Counted from the first letter of the stretch, positions 10,580-22,663 are shown. The stretch: DNA of 64,000 bases from Thysanoteuthis rhombus (GCA_963457665.1 OY735207.1:42676007-42740006), one strand, 5' to 3'. The notes: generated from the letters alone by a model not told the origin. Program-made: numbers and translations.

Positions 10580-11880
10580 ACGATGAGGTGTCGACCATAC
10601 AACAATCGTTAGTAAACTCGTTTCGCAAACTTATTGACTAATGTTGTGATTTCGATTATTAAAGGACGACCCCATTACGCTGGCCTCGTGCCAGATGCTG
10701 CTTTGTTGAATAACTATGGGGTGCCTACCATACAACGATCGTTAGCAAGCTCGCTAGTGTACAAGGATAGATAATCAATTGTTGCTCAATTACGTTGGCC
10801 TGTTGCCAGACTAGGGTTTTCTTGTTAAATGACTATAAGGCACCTGCAATATCACTACGATTAGCGATTGTGTTACAGATGAATCGGCTAGTGCAGATAA
10901 TTAGTGTAGTAAGTTCAATAGTGTTCTTGTACCAGACTAAACTAAGCTTAGTAAATAACAGAAGAATAGATATAGTAAGCCTCTTTGTTCATGAATTTCG
11001 CTCAAGACGGTATTCTTTCTTAAACGTTGCTCCTCTTCTATTTGTCCTTTTCTCTGTTCAACTCTAATAATTTGACTCAATTGTTCAGTACCAAAGCACT
11101 GGGAAATCAATATAAAACCTTTTGAGTGGATCGATCTACCGAGACAGGAAGATATAACAAACTGTTCTGAAATCTTTGGTGCCACCTCAAATGGCTGCGA
11201 TTGATGGAAGAGTATTTGCACGGGAGTTGCTGTTGACATAGCAAAATAGTATTTCTCAAGGAATGGAAAGGGGTTGTTGAAGACTCAATGTAATAGAATA
11301 GGACAAAATAAAATATTGGGCAACCATAGCAGTGGATTAGCAGACCAGTTCACTTCCAAAATGTAATAACACACAATGTAGTATTGAGCACCATTGGTAA
11401 TCGTCTGGCAAATCAACTCGCTTATAAAATAGAATTTCACTAAATATAATATTAGGCGTCCACTGTAGCAAGGTGGTTAACATACTCGAGTAGACTGATT
11501 CTCTAGTGTAGTAAGTTTATAATCCTCACTGGGAGTTTAATTAGTGTACTTATGTCGGATTAAGTTAGAAATAATATATAATTTGCGCGTACTATAGCGA
11601 TTATCAAGCACGTCTTGTTGACGAATTCGCTTGTGTAGTGAGTTCGATCCCCACTGCATGCCTTCAATTGTGGTATGAGTTAAACTAAATCAAATAAATA
11701 AAACATGGGTGGCTATCGTGACGTGTTGGTTGATAACCTTCTACGGGGTCTTGAACTAGACTAAGCTATGTCAATTAAATAATGAGCACCTAGCGCGTCG
11801 CAGCGGTTAATCTTTTAGAAGACCATTCGGTTCTACGTCTGAGACCTTGTGCCAAACTAGGCCAAGTTTAGAGAATTCTT
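10580..11880 (+). repeat. degenerate tandem array of tRNA-like SINE units
   Basis: Units beginning with a GGGTGCCTACCATA-type start, followed by a GTTAGCAAGCTCG-type segment, recur near 10585, 10717, 10836, 11312, 11382, 11452, 11580, 11703 and 11782, at spacings of about 70-80 or 120-130 bp. The unit at 11580 carries a good B-box (AGTTCGATCCC at 11641). Unit ends share CCAGACTAAACTAAGCTTAG (10932-10951; variant at 11850). The pattern suggests tandem amplification of a tRNA-derived SINE, now strongly diverged. Confidence 0.65.
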
Positions 11881-13375
11881 GAGCAGAATACTGTCTGTAA
11901 TATGTGTTCAAATATTAAAATATAGTAAAACGTATTATATATTTGTGATGTGCACTATCAGTATCATGGTTTCTGAGACGCATGATGAAAGCCGAAGAAC
12001 TCACCTGCTGAAACATTTCGATCGGAGCAATAGTGACGAGATTACGTATATTGATATCTAATATCGAAATACTTCAATTTTTAAAAGCATTTCTTCCAAC
12101 ATTAATTTCCCCAAACTTTCAGCTAACACCTGGATGTAACACTAAAATTCTGAAAGATGGGGTTCTTATTCAAATATCAAAGGTGAAGCAGTTGTGAAAC
12201 CTCTGAAGTCAGAATTGTTCAAAAAAAATCTATAAATTCACGTGTTCGAGTCAATACGTGCTTAATGCAAAGTTTACTTATAGCATATTCATATAATAGA
12301 AAAACTAACTAAACCCACCTGCTCTTAAGAAAAGAGTTATCTAGAATCGATAATTTTATTTCTTTCTTCGTTATTTCATTTTTTTTCTTAGGAAGCCTTG
12401 ACTTTTCAAGCGCTTCAGCAAAGATACTTATGAATATTATCTCCACATTGCACAGTATGTTCCATTCTCTAGCGAGGCCTAGATATTTTTCCAGGCGCTG
12501 ATACCTTGGAGAAGGTATGAATCTATCTCTTCTCACCCAGCTATGGGTAAATATCAGGGCAGATTGGGATCTTCAGCCTTCGTTGGATATCAGTCTTGGT
12601 GGCTGACAACTCAATTCAAACCAGGAAAGTCCATTCTCATAAAACGTCGTGATAACAGACAGAGTAAGGAATGCTAAAAAAAAAAAAGAGAATAAAAACG
12701 GACTGACGAGATAACCACAGCCTCTCTCTTGTCAGGGCCCGAATATCTTGACTGCTTTTCACCCTTTTTTTTGATAATTTCACTGTGATCTGTTTGAGTA
12801 GGCTGATAGAACTTTTTTTTTATCTTCACGGTGAGTAGATCTAGGTTTCCTGGTCTGGATTAGATAGATTGATTTGAATTCCAATTCGCCGGCGATGATC
12901 ACCAGGCATTCTATGTGAACATTTCCCAAGTCTGTTCAAATCTCTAGCACCTTTCTTATTATTCTCGGTATGCAATTTGATAAAAAAATAATCCTGATAC
13001 GGGTTTGGAAAAATAGCCCACAAATGTATTCAAACAACGGTTCACTGTCATGTGCAACAACTTAAAAAGGAGCCTAAACCTGGAAAATGTTTCTCGTGAT
13101 CTGGTCGGAGCCAACCACGAAGCAAAAAGTGAACAATAGCCGCTCTCTTGTGAGGCATATGGACATTTCACACAGATTAGTGACTGGTGATATGATATGG
13201 ATATTCTTCAAGGAAATGAAACGACACAAACAATGGCTTAATGGAGGCTAACGGGCTAAAACACCACCTAAAATGAACTGCCACCCAATAAACGTATTTG
13301 GTTGAATTGCGTTCGAATGGTCCACTTTGATTTGTTACCAGTCGATGTTACGATTGCAACAAACATCTAAATCAT
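11881..13375. other. no gene recognised
   Basis: No recognised feature beyond short homopolymer runs, for example A-runs near 12680. Confidence 0.5.
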
Positions 13376-13949
13376 TACTGTCAAAATTGTTGTGCACTTT
13401 TCTCAAAACTGATCTATTTAATTTCAAAACCCTATTTAAACGAAGATATGAACACTTTACGACACGTTGAGGAGACAAATTTCACCATTTTCCAGTTTCT
13501 TTTTTATATTCCCACTTTTTTTTTGCAATTTTATTGCAACTTAAGGAGGTATCTTTTAGATGAACTTCCACTTCAACACTTTTCTTTGGGCTCAAATCTG
13601 TACCAGATCGCATGATGACAATATTAGACGAGCACTCAGAGTAATCACAACTAGAATAGTAACATGTTTAATTTGAGACCTGTTCCTAGAACCAGTTACT
13701 ACAAATGTGATAGGACACAGGAAATTTCGAAAGGGCATCCAAGAACACCTGAAATCGGCCACTATACTGTAGTGGGATGAGGTCAAAATGATTTGAGGTC
13801 ATATGACGTCAGCAATGGTTTAATTCTCTTTGAATACTAGACTGAATGCAGAATAATAATAACATCTGACAGTTTACACCTGTTTTCCAAGTAGGGTTTT
13901 CAAATGAAATAAGTCAATTTTGAAAAAGTGCACAACACTTTTGACAGTA
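13376..13949. mobile_element. MITE-like element with ~65-bp terminal inverted repeats
   Basis: The left arm (13376-13441) begins TACTGTCAAAATTGTTGTGC and is matched in reverse complement by the right arm (13889-13949), ending GCACAACACTTTTGACAGTA. I estimate 80% or better identity over some 60 bp. The ~575-bp interval has no transposase frame, which fits a non-autonomous DNA transposon. No clear target-site duplication is seen, and superfamily is unassigned. Confidence 0.65.
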
Positions 13950-15156
13950 GTGTGTTGTCAACATTTAGAGCTTTACAACACTGAAGGAAAAAGCGACTCA
14001 GGCTCGGTTTGAACGATTGCGATGAAGGGGTGTGTCATCATGAATAGACGGCCCCATACAGCAGGCATCAAATTTGAAATGATTGAAGACCTCAGCTAGG
14101 AAAAAAAGTCCCCCAGCCTATTGTTCAGATCTCTCTGAATACCATCTATTCTGGACTTTACAGATTAATCTTGATTAGTTCATATAACATATGAAGAGGT
14201 ATACACCTCATTCTTCACATTCTATTTCTCCAAATCAAAAGACTCTTACAAAAACGGTATTAAGAAGCTCGTGAATCATTGGGAGGAGATTATTGATAAC
14301 GATGGAAGCTACGTTAATGAATAACTTTTAATTAAACGACTTCATGATATTCTTTCTTACCCTGAATTTGGACATTACTTATGGGATGACCTGATGTTGA
14401 GTCACACCTTTTATTATGCATTTACGCTTTAATTATCTCCTATGATAAATATTACAAGCAACGTTTCTTTTCACTCTTCTTTGATTTATTAATAATTGAT
14501 AATGCTCTACCACTATTATCAATAGTTCGTTGAAATCGTTTACTTAGTTGCACTTACCCTGAAGCTTCAACTAGGGAAAACTGCAAAACGGAACTGCTTT
14601 AAAATTGTGTTGGAAATATAACTAAATTTGACAGAACTGACCTTAACGTGAACATTGGTCGCTTTTCAAGAAGTCGAGTAGAACATTCAAGCTGATAAAG
14701 AAATATGTTGCGTTGTTTACTAATCTGGACTTCATTCACGTCGAATGCTTTCTATTTCACAGCAATACAGTCTGGGTACACTCTCTGAAAAGCCGCTTTA
14801 TACATGGCTTCCTTCAATACAGTCACCGGTGATGATTTGATGTACATTACGATCTACTGGGTCTATTGATCCATCACAATTGGACACTCAAGGCTAAAGT
14901 GTTCTATAAACCAAGTAATTCGAACGGATCATTTACATGGCTTCTGTTTTTCTTCTGTCCACTTCTTTCACGACAACACAGTTCATTCAATGGGGGCCCT
15001 AGCAAAAGGCTTCGTCTGCCAGCTGGGTCATCATTGTGTGACGTCTTCTGCCGTGTCATTTAAAAAGCGACCCTTGGCATGGAATTTTACCTTTTTTTTT
15101 TTTCAGTGTTTCCTCACTTTTTTTTCGGATAAAAACAACGTATCCTCATTATAATC
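13950..15156. other. no gene recognised
   Basis: No recognised coding sequence or repeat family. Confidence 0.5.
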
Positions 15157-16003
15157 ACCATCATCATCGTCATCATCATGTCAGCGTCCGTCGACGGACG
15201 TAGACCTTTCCCAGGATTCGCCAGACCTCTCTATCATAAGCGTCGTGGGGCCAGTACTTGTCCATTCCTTCAAGCCATCTTGCGTTTTTTGCTGGCCACA
15301 GTTTCGCATATGAAATATTGGGATCCATATTGTGTGTTGTGATGATCATTGGTCGTCTGATTCTCAGTTTGAAGGTCAATATTTTGGTCAGGTTCCATGT
15401 TTCAGCTGTATAACTAACTATCGGGAGGGTGGACCCTATTCTTTATCACTGATATGATTTTCTTGTTCTTAAAGGTTGAAATTGCTCGACAACGTGCTTA
15501 CCATCATAGAGTGATTCTTCGTTCGATTTTTACTTCTACAGATTTCGTAGAGATTCGTTGACCTAGGTCGCGGTCTACTTTTCTCTGGTCTGCGTTTTCG
15601 ATTTTGATTGTTGGGTCTTTGTCCTCAACGTGTTTGTTTCAGATAACATTTTTTTTACTGAAGTCCATGTGAAGCTCAACTTTCTTGCTCTCTTAGTTCA
15701 GTTCGTATAGCATCATTTGGAGATCGTGAAGGTTTTTTTTTCTCAAAAAAGACGTTGTTGTCAGCAAATCTAAGAGCTACTCAGATATCCACCGACTATT
15801 CTGATTTCAAATCCTAGGTCTCGAAAGATGATATTGGGGAAAGCTGTGATGAATTTATGTGAGCTGGAATCACCTTGTCTCACTCCCTTTTCGAGTTGAA
15901 AGGGCTCAGAGTCTTTATGCATGCTGATGAAGGAACAGCTGTGTCAGTACATATGTTGCAAAACTCTGACATGTACAAGTAATATGTTTTGTTGCACACA
16001 AGG
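15157..16003 (-). mobile_element. RTE-clade LINE 3' part of a 5'-inverted copy
   Basis: Minus-strand RTE sequence with its tail (CATCATCATCGTCATCATC, 15158-15178) at the left. The RT portion reads VQQNILLVHVRVLQHMY near 15950-16000, then KDSEPFQLEKGVRQ and a FADNNVFF version of the F-A-D-D box near 15770. The C-terminal region ends with the conserved RTE 3' end (GTCCGTCGACGGACG). Stops and frameshifts break it. The rest of the same copy continues in the opposite orientation at 16008. Confidence 0.88.
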
Positions 16004-16007
16004 CAAC

Positions 16008-16535
16008 AAACAGGGTATAAAAGTTACGAGTAACCAGTTGAAAGAATTCCCATTAGTTACTACGAGGGGGATGAAACAAAACATCAAACAAACGAAAAAA
16101 AGAACAGCCCCTCGGCCAGATAATATCACCATCGACCTACTCAAAAAAGTTGGTAAAGTCATCACCAGGAAATTAGCCATCCTATTCAACTTATGCCTGA
16201 GGCAGAGTGAAGCCACAGATTGGAACACTGCAATCATAATTATATTACATAAAAAAAGGGAACCCGAAAGATCTTAACAACTACAGTCCAATAAGCGTGC
16301 TCAACGACATCTACAAAAACTCTTTACCAGAGTGAGCACAAACCGAATCGTCAAAACTCTAGATGAAAATCAGCCACGAGAAAAGGCTGGATTTTTTTTT
16401 TAAAAAGCTACTCAACTATTGGCCATCTCCATTCAGGAAAGCAACTGAAGGAGAAAACAGCAATATATAAAATGTCATTCGCTGTAGAAGGTTTTTGACT
16501 CAGTGGAAATCCCATAGAACGTCGATGCCACCCAC
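16008..16535 (+). mobile_element. RTE-clade LINE, inverted upstream segment of the same copy
   Basis: Plus-strand RTE sequence: NQLKEFPLVTT, TAPRPDNITIDLLKKVGK and WNTAIIIILHKK (15921-16277 frame), then RT residues up to a decayed F-E-K-A-F-D-S-V box near 16490-16510. Its 3'-most consensus position falls immediately before the position where the minus-strand segment begins (VQQ). The two therefore fit end to end in the element but lie head to head in the genome, as twin priming produces. Confidence 0.8.
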
Positions 16536-16689
16536 ATAACTTGTCTAATCACAATCACCAATCTAACTGAACTGGTGAATAGAAAAATATACATTCTTAA
16601 CAACTTTTCTAGCATGAAAATGGCTTTCTAACTTGTACAACAGACACATTCTTTTGTTTAAGAAATTCGACTCAGTAGTTTCTCACAAA

Positions 16690-16900
16690 TCATACCCTGT
16701 GCCAGTCATCTATACTCAGTGAAAAAGGTCTTGAGTAGTGTTTAGTATCCTAGCTTAGCAGATCATTGCAACTATAGTGAGTGCCTCATTAAAAGATGCC
16801 TCTCTTTGTAACCCAAGTTGAACTTAGTTGATAACTGAGTCTGCTTATTGGGTTACATCGTTGAGCATTTACCAACGGCGTTATTAGTGCCTGAGCCTAC
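16690..16900 (+). repeat. tRNA-like SINE-related units
   Basis: Starts with CCCTGTGCCAGTC and contains segments resembling the GTGCCAGACTAAACT...TTAGTAAAT family of the 10.6-11.9 kb array (e.g. CCCAAGTTGAACTTAGTTGA). Diverged. Extent approximate. Confidence 0.4.
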
Positions 16901-17589
16901 GTAAATCCCGATTTCTGTTTTTTTTTAGGCAGGCTGATTCATCCTACTTTAAAGACTGGCGCAACATAATCTTCATATTCCGATTGTTTGGCTTTGTGTC
17001 GTACTAAACCCAGTGAAAAATAATCTCTCATGCATTCTCAGAAGAGAGCAAAAGAGAACCCCAAACGATTCGATCTTAAATGACGCATTCATAGTTACAG
17101 AAAAAATATAAAATATTCAAAACGATAAACCGTCGCATTAATACATTTGTATTTATTATTTGGAAGAAAAAAAAAAACAAATGCTACACTAGTTCAGCTG
17201 GTGGCTAATTGACAGCTCGCTTGCTACCCCGATGCTCCTATTTATAGGTATGCTACCTCGAGAGATAAGAACGATCATACAAGACTATAAAAATAATTGA
17301 ATTGACAGACTGATAGTTGTAAGTTGATGGGTTGATTCTAAGCAGCAATTGTTTAGAAACAAAAAAGAGAGAACGACTGGGGAATAATGAGCCAGATTGG
17401 TAGGTAGATAGAATAGACTAATAAATACACCAACACCTACACACACACGTACACACACGGACGTACGCAAATCTGTATAGTTAAATACATACATATCGAG
17501 ACAAAATTAAATGGCACCAGGTACGAGTACTCACACATACACACAAACACACAACATGCTCATACATATACAGAGAGAGAAGGGGGTTA
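16901..17589. other. no gene recognised; short CA-rich tracts
   Basis: Scattered CA-rich tracts near 17435-17460 and 17530-17555. Otherwise no recognised feature. Confidence 0.5.
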
Positions 17590-17705
17590 GATTAGCTTAG
17601 CCTGACACAAGGCTATATAAACTGGGTACTCAGTGAGAATCAGAGTAATATAGCAACGATCTGTCAGATAGGAAACGGATGCTATGACGTAATGGGTTAA
17701 CAAAC
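17590..17705 (-). repeat. tRNA-like SINE-related unit
   Basis: On the minus strand this reads GATTCTCACTGAGTACCCAG, then CCTTGTGTCAGGCTAAGCTA, matching the B-box-to-3' part of the tRNA-like repeat family of the 10.6 kb array. Single diverged copy. Confidence 0.5.
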
Positions 17706-18162
17706 TAGTTCCGAAAAACCTTCACGACTTATTCCAATTTTCAATCTTGTTTCAATAATTGTTTCGATTTTTGTTATTGTTGAATTAATATTGATCTTGA
17801 GTCCAAACTTTATCAATATTGCAGCTGTACAAATATATCAAAACGGACCTCTTGCAATGTATTGGAAACAGTTTGCACATACAAACACACACGCGCACAC
17901 ATATATCTACATATATAAAATGAAATGAGTAAAAGTTTCCTTTCAATGTACATCCTGATTCACTTGAAGAAGATTTTTCAAATTTCAAGGTTCATTTGAA
18001 AATCTCTTCAGAGTGAATGCAAAAACTATAATGAGCCACTGAAGAAAAAATAATTTTATAGCCACTCTACTGATGGTATTGAGCACATTTTTTAACTAAG
18101 GTCTACTTTATACATCGATAAGTTTACATATGTTTGTTTTATATTTTATCATTGTTCTCTTA
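17706..18162. other. no gene recognised
   Basis: AT-rich with a short CA tract near 17885. No recognised feature. Confidence 0.5.
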
Positions 18163-18193
18163 TAAACACACACACACACACACACACATATAA

Positions 18194-18278
<85 letters not shown>

Positions 18279-18307
18279 TAAAAATAGATATATAATCCGA
18301 CAGAAAC

Positions 18308-18398
<91 letters not shown>
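18163..18398. repeat. compound (CA)n-(TA)n microsatellite
   Basis: Two CA blocks are followed by two long TA blocks (about 18217-18275 and 18311-18397), separated by a short unique spacer. The 151-aa open frame across it is a simple-repeat artefact. Confidence 0.97.
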
Positions 18399-18401
<3 letters not shown>

Positions 18402-19470
18402 TTGGGAGTCGGTAATTATGTGTGTATCTATGACTGACAGTGGAAGAAAAGTGGTAAAAACAACAAAAAAACTTACCTCGGGTACCTCACCAGCGGCAAC
18501 CATTAATACTAGAGGGTCGGGAGCATTTTTATTTTCATTAAATGAATCATTGTAAATCAGCACCTCTCAAATTAGGGATTGAGATTCCTGCGAGGGTCGT
18601 GTAAACATCATTGGGTTTTAGAGAAAATATGTTGATTAATCATGTAATTAGAGCATTTGTTTTTAAAATTGTATACCAATATTTGCAGGGTTGACCATTT
18701 GTCTCCTTGGGTCACGGACAGAAAAGAAAGTTTGAGAAGCCCCGCCATAAAACTACATCATTTATTTATCTTCATCCTCATTTTTAATTGATTTTTAGCA
18801 TATTATTCCTCTCACCAGTAAAAGCAATAATACCTTTGTTATCCGTGAATAAGTGTCCGTTGTTGAAAATGGTTCGTGTACTATTTACAAGGTAAAATGG
18901 TGCTAAACTGGAAACTTACTTTCTGTCTATCGTGCGACCGTCTGAAATCGTTTTTGAAAAACACCGCAATTTTTCTGATTATAATTAAAAATGAAAAAAA
19001 ATCTCCAAATAATTTATCTTGCTTCAGTCGTAACGTAAATACTTCAAAATTATACTTTCATACAGCAGACGTTAAGTAAAGGTCCAGGTCAGCATTATGG
19101 TAAGGACGTGAATGAAATACCTTTAAAAAAAAACTTAAATTTTGCTTCTTCAAAAACTGACACTTTCCGAAAAAAAAAGGAAATCTTATTGATTGAAAGC
19201 ATAAAAAATTCTCCTGAATACAGGCCAAAAAAAAAAAAAAAACAAACAAAAAAAACAAATATTATGCACTTATCCAGTTTAAGGGGTTTAACTTTATTCA
19301 AAATCACAACCTAACTCAGTTCGCAAATCTACGGAATTATGTAAACAGCGCAGAAAAGTAAAGAATAGGATTGTGTAAATAATCTTTTTTTTATTCGATT
19401 GGTTGTGCTGTGTACGAAGACCTGTGGAGAATATATTCTTTACTATGTTGTCACACTTGAAGTTATTTTT
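18399..19470. other. no gene recognised
   Basis: AT-rich. A-rich runs near 19200-19260. No recognised feature. Confidence 0.5.
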
Positions 19471-19492
19471 CCCCGGGCAGCGTCAGGCATCC

Positions 19493-19494
<2 letters not shown>
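19471..19494 (+). mobile_element. repeat end with decayed GC hairpin next to (TA)n (Helitron-like candidate)
   Basis: TTTTCCCCGGGCAGCGTCAGG followed by a few bases and then (TA)n. The reverse complement of 30211-30240 is closely similar and also abuts (TA)n. A CCCGGGC-loop-GCCGGG hairpin just before an AT target is a known form of Helitron 3' end, but both copies are decayed and no CTRR end is preserved. Assignment tentative. Confidence 0.35.
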
Positions 19495-19573
<79 letters not shown>

Positions 19574-19616
19574 ATGTATATACATATATGTGTGTGTGTG
19601 TATATATATATGTATG

Positions 19617-19665
<49 letters not shown>

Positions 19666-19676
19666 ATGTGTGTGTA
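19495..19676. repeat. compound (TA)n-(TG)n microsatellite
   Basis: Long TA block, mixed TA/TG, then a TG block ending near 19675. Open frames through it in all three plus frames are artefacts. Confidence 0.97.
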
Positions 19677-20640
19677 AAAGAAAGGCTTGGAGTGTTCAGA
19701 GGAATACCCACATTACTTATTTGTCGCTTGGTTATTTTCTTGATAGAATTGGAATCAATTCTATTCTTCCTTCCAAGAATATTCCCACCGTCTTTGCCCT
19801 CGAGGATGTGTTCATCTGTATGGACGAACGGAAGAGGAAATTTGCGGACGAAGATGAGGAAGTAATAACGGAATGATGAAGTGTGAATTGTAAGTATCGA
19901 TCTAGCATTAGGTCCGCTTAAAAAAAAATCAATTTAGTTTTTAGCAAACCCAATAACTTTTCATGAAAAAAAAAAAACGAATCAAAAAACAAACGTTTCC
20001 GACACTTTTCGACGTGTCAATATAGAGTTTTTTTTTTATCATTAGTTATTCGGTTGAAACTCATGTTGTATAATCTAAGACTGATAACTGTATTTAGGAA
20101 AATAATTATTTCTCGCTAAAGTTAATCTCCGCACGTTTATTCCATTAATTCTGGCATAACCTTTTTTATTTCATTTATGATACGAAATCGTAATTACAAT
20201 CTCTGTTATTCCTTTGAAAATGATACAGTTAGATTTAACTGGGTAATTCTTTTCATGTCTATGGTTCTGCATTGCTGCCTGTTGAATTTTCAATCAAATA
20301 TCTGCAGCGATAATCAAGAATTGTAATCTAAAATCGATTCACTGTGTTATCTAGTGTATAACGCGTACTTTTTTTTTTAAATCGAATATTGCACCTAAAA
20401 TATAACTGCAATCAGTAACTTCGTCAGCAATCGAACCAAGTATGTTATCTCCATTGCATCGAAATTCTCCCACCGTGAAGCTGATTGTCAAGAATGCTCA
20501 GTATTCGAACCTTGCAATGAATAGAAAATAGACATCACGAAAGCAGTTGAGATTTTCCACCAAAGTTACCCTTTTCTCTGTGATTTTAACGGAAAATATT
20601 TTTTCTTTTTTTACATTAAAATGTTTGAAGCAATCTAATT
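19677..20640. other. no gene recognised
   Basis: A frame from the microsatellite continues to 19876 with non-repetitive residues ([12 protein letters not shown]..., acidic end), but nothing supports it as a gene. No other feature recognised. Confidence 0.5.
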
Positions 20641-20644
20641 CTAT

Positions 20645-21030
20645 CATAATTGAATTTGAAGCCCCTACCTTTCCTGAAAATGCTTTTAATGACTGCTGCC
20701 GTGTATTTTCTTTTCTCTTCTCTTCGTTGTTTTTTTTAATGGTTTTGTACAGTTGTGTTTCTCTGGTCTTTTGCATTGTTGTTGGTGGTGGCTCGAGGTT
20801 TCTACGTTTTTCCTCGAGATTCTTAGATTCTTCTGAGAGTTTGCTCATGGATTGTGTGTTCTTTAGCTTAAAATATATTGATGACTTCAATTAAGGATGT
20901 TTTTATATTGTTGTTGAGCTGTATCTCAAAGGGTTCGGTTAGGTGCTAATACAAGTGTTTCAGCTTTAATGATTGGATGAGCTCTTTTTGTATGCTAAGA
21001 TGTTGTAATTTGATGCTGAAAATAAATAAT
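20645..21030 (-). mobile_element. RTE-clade LINE, inverted upstream segment of a 5'-inverted copy
   Basis: The minus-strand frame reads MSKLSEESKNLEEKRRNLE, then TRETQLYKTIKK, then SLKAFSGKVGASNS. This is the basic linker between the endonuclease and reverse transcriptase of RTE elements. The same region in the 1.7-4.1 kb copy lies at about 3150-3450. Orientation is opposite to the rest of the element, which follows at 21085. Confidence 0.75.
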
Positions 21031-21084
21031 GTGCTCGGAGCTAATGACCCCTGACGACGGATAGGGACCAAATTGTCAAACGCG

Positions 21085-22486
21085 CCTAGGAATTTTACAA
21101 AAAAACTCTATTCCACTATACAAAGTTACAGAGAAAAATAAACAGAAGACAATCTGAGAGTAATCAATTCGAGGATTTCCCAGAAGTTACTCTGCTCGAA
21201 GTGAAGCAAGCCATGAAGCAAAAAGAGAAAGGAAAGGCCCCTGGACCAGATTACATCACCATTGACATATTCAAAAAAGCTGGAAAAGTCATTACTTTGA
21301 AACTAACCATTCTTTTCAACATGTCTCAAACAAAGTTCTAGAAGTTTGGAACACTGCAATCATAATGCTGTCATATGAAAAAAAAAAACAACAAAAAACA
21401 AACTTGAAAGACCTCAGCAACCACAGGCCAATAAGCCTACTCATCTGCATCTACAAAATCTTAACCAAAATGATCACCAACCGATTCACCAACCGATTCA
21501 CCGAACATAACATGGAAACCAACCACAGGAACAAGCTAACTATTCAACCATCGACCATCTCCATTCAATAAACCAACTAAAAGGAAAAGGAGAAGAATAT
21601 AGAATGCCACACTGTAGCATTTTTTTTTACTTTGAAAAGGCTTTCAACTCAGTAGGAATCTCCAGAGTCATTGACACAATAGTACAACAAAGTGTACACC
21701 TCGTATTTGTCAGAGTATTGCAACATATCTACCGACACAGCAGATCCTTCATCAAGCTCTTGAAAGAGCCCTTTCAACAAGGAAACGAGACTGAGACCAG
21801 GAGATACCAACACTCTTCACAGCCTACTTTGAGACAATCTTCCTAAACCTTTACTGGGAATATAAAAAAAATAGACGGCAAATATCTACGTACCCTCAGA
21901 TCTGCTGACGACATCGTCTTCTTTGCCAAGAAGCTTGATGATCTTCAAATAATGCCTAATGAACTACGTGAAGAAAGTCGGCATCTGCGTGAACTTCAGC
22001 AAAACGTCAGCAAAACAAACATTTCGAGGACAAAGACTCAACGATCAGAATCAAAAACGTCAAGTTCAAGAAAGTAGACCACTACATCTACCTTGGACAA
22101 CGAATCTCCATGAAATCTCTAGAAAAGAAAAATCAAGCGAAGAATCATAGTAGCGTAGCCAGCCCTCGTTGAAGCAAGCTCGACAAGAAAAATCTCATTA
22201 GTCCCAAAAGAGGGGTACACAACCAACGCATCCTCCTGATAATCACCTATAGAACAGAGACATGGAACCTTACCATAAGATTGATCCTCAAACTTGGAAA
22301 CATGCAACATACACTTGAGAAAATCATGCTCAATCTCACATATAGAGATCATAAGACAGCACAATGTGTTAGAGAAATGGCCCATGGCGTGACGAGCTAG
22401 ACAAGTTCAGAGAGGGTTGGCTTCGTGACGCCCATGATAGAGAGATCTGAAGACTCTTGGGGAAGACGGACGCTAAAGGACTGCTG
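21085..22486 (+). mobile_element. RTE-clade LINE, main (3') part of a 5'-inverted copy
   Basis: Plus-strand RTE sequence starts at KKLYSTIQSY, then KGKAPGPDYITIDIFKKAGK (21230-21290), STIDHLHSINQL, YFEKAFNSVGISRVIDTIVQ (21640-21680), FVRVLQHIYRHSRSFIKLL and the catalytic box as SADDIVFFAKKLDDLQ (about 21900). The C-terminal region ends at 22486 near the GACGGACG 3' signature, without a (TGA)n tail. Many stops and frameshifts. Confidence 0.9.
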
Positions 22487-22499
22487 CTTGTTCTTGATC

Positions 22500-22663
22500 A
22501 TAATTTTTAGTTGCTTTCTCTCGCAACTTTGACCGTCAATGTACGGTAGAGAGTGAACATCGCAGTCCAGAAATAAAGTACAAGCTCTGAGTGAGATTCA
22601 ATCTCAATTCTCTCTTGCCCCAGCAATATCTGCTTCTAAACCAACTGAGCTACCAGAACCCCA
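22500..22663 (-). mobile_element. tRNA-derived SINE head
   Basis: On the minus strand a perfect A-box TAGCTCAGTTGG (complement of 22641-22652) is followed about 40 bases later by a weak B-box GAGATTGAATC (22595-22605), then non-tRNA sequence toward the RTE end. Acceptor and anticodon arms do not fold as a working tRNA, so a SINE or decayed tRNA copy is preferred. Confidence 0.6.

Noticed and set aside
10580-11880. CRISPR array
   Set aside because: Repeats are diverged and tRNA-like, with irregular spacing and no uniform spacers, and the sequence is metazoan in character.
18108-18563. 151-aa minus-strand frame with long YI repeats
   Set aside because: It is translation of (TA)n and (CA)n microsatellites. 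The unique ends show no known domain.
19403-19876. 157-aa frame ending in an acidic, plausible-looking tail
   Set aside because: Two thirds is (TA)n/(TG)n. The remaining ~60 residues lack homology I recognise, and there is no splice or promoter evidence.
22500-22663. Functional tRNA gene on the minus strand
   Set aside because: The A-box is perfect, but the B-box and arms do not fit a working cloverleaf. A SINE or pseudogene is more likely.
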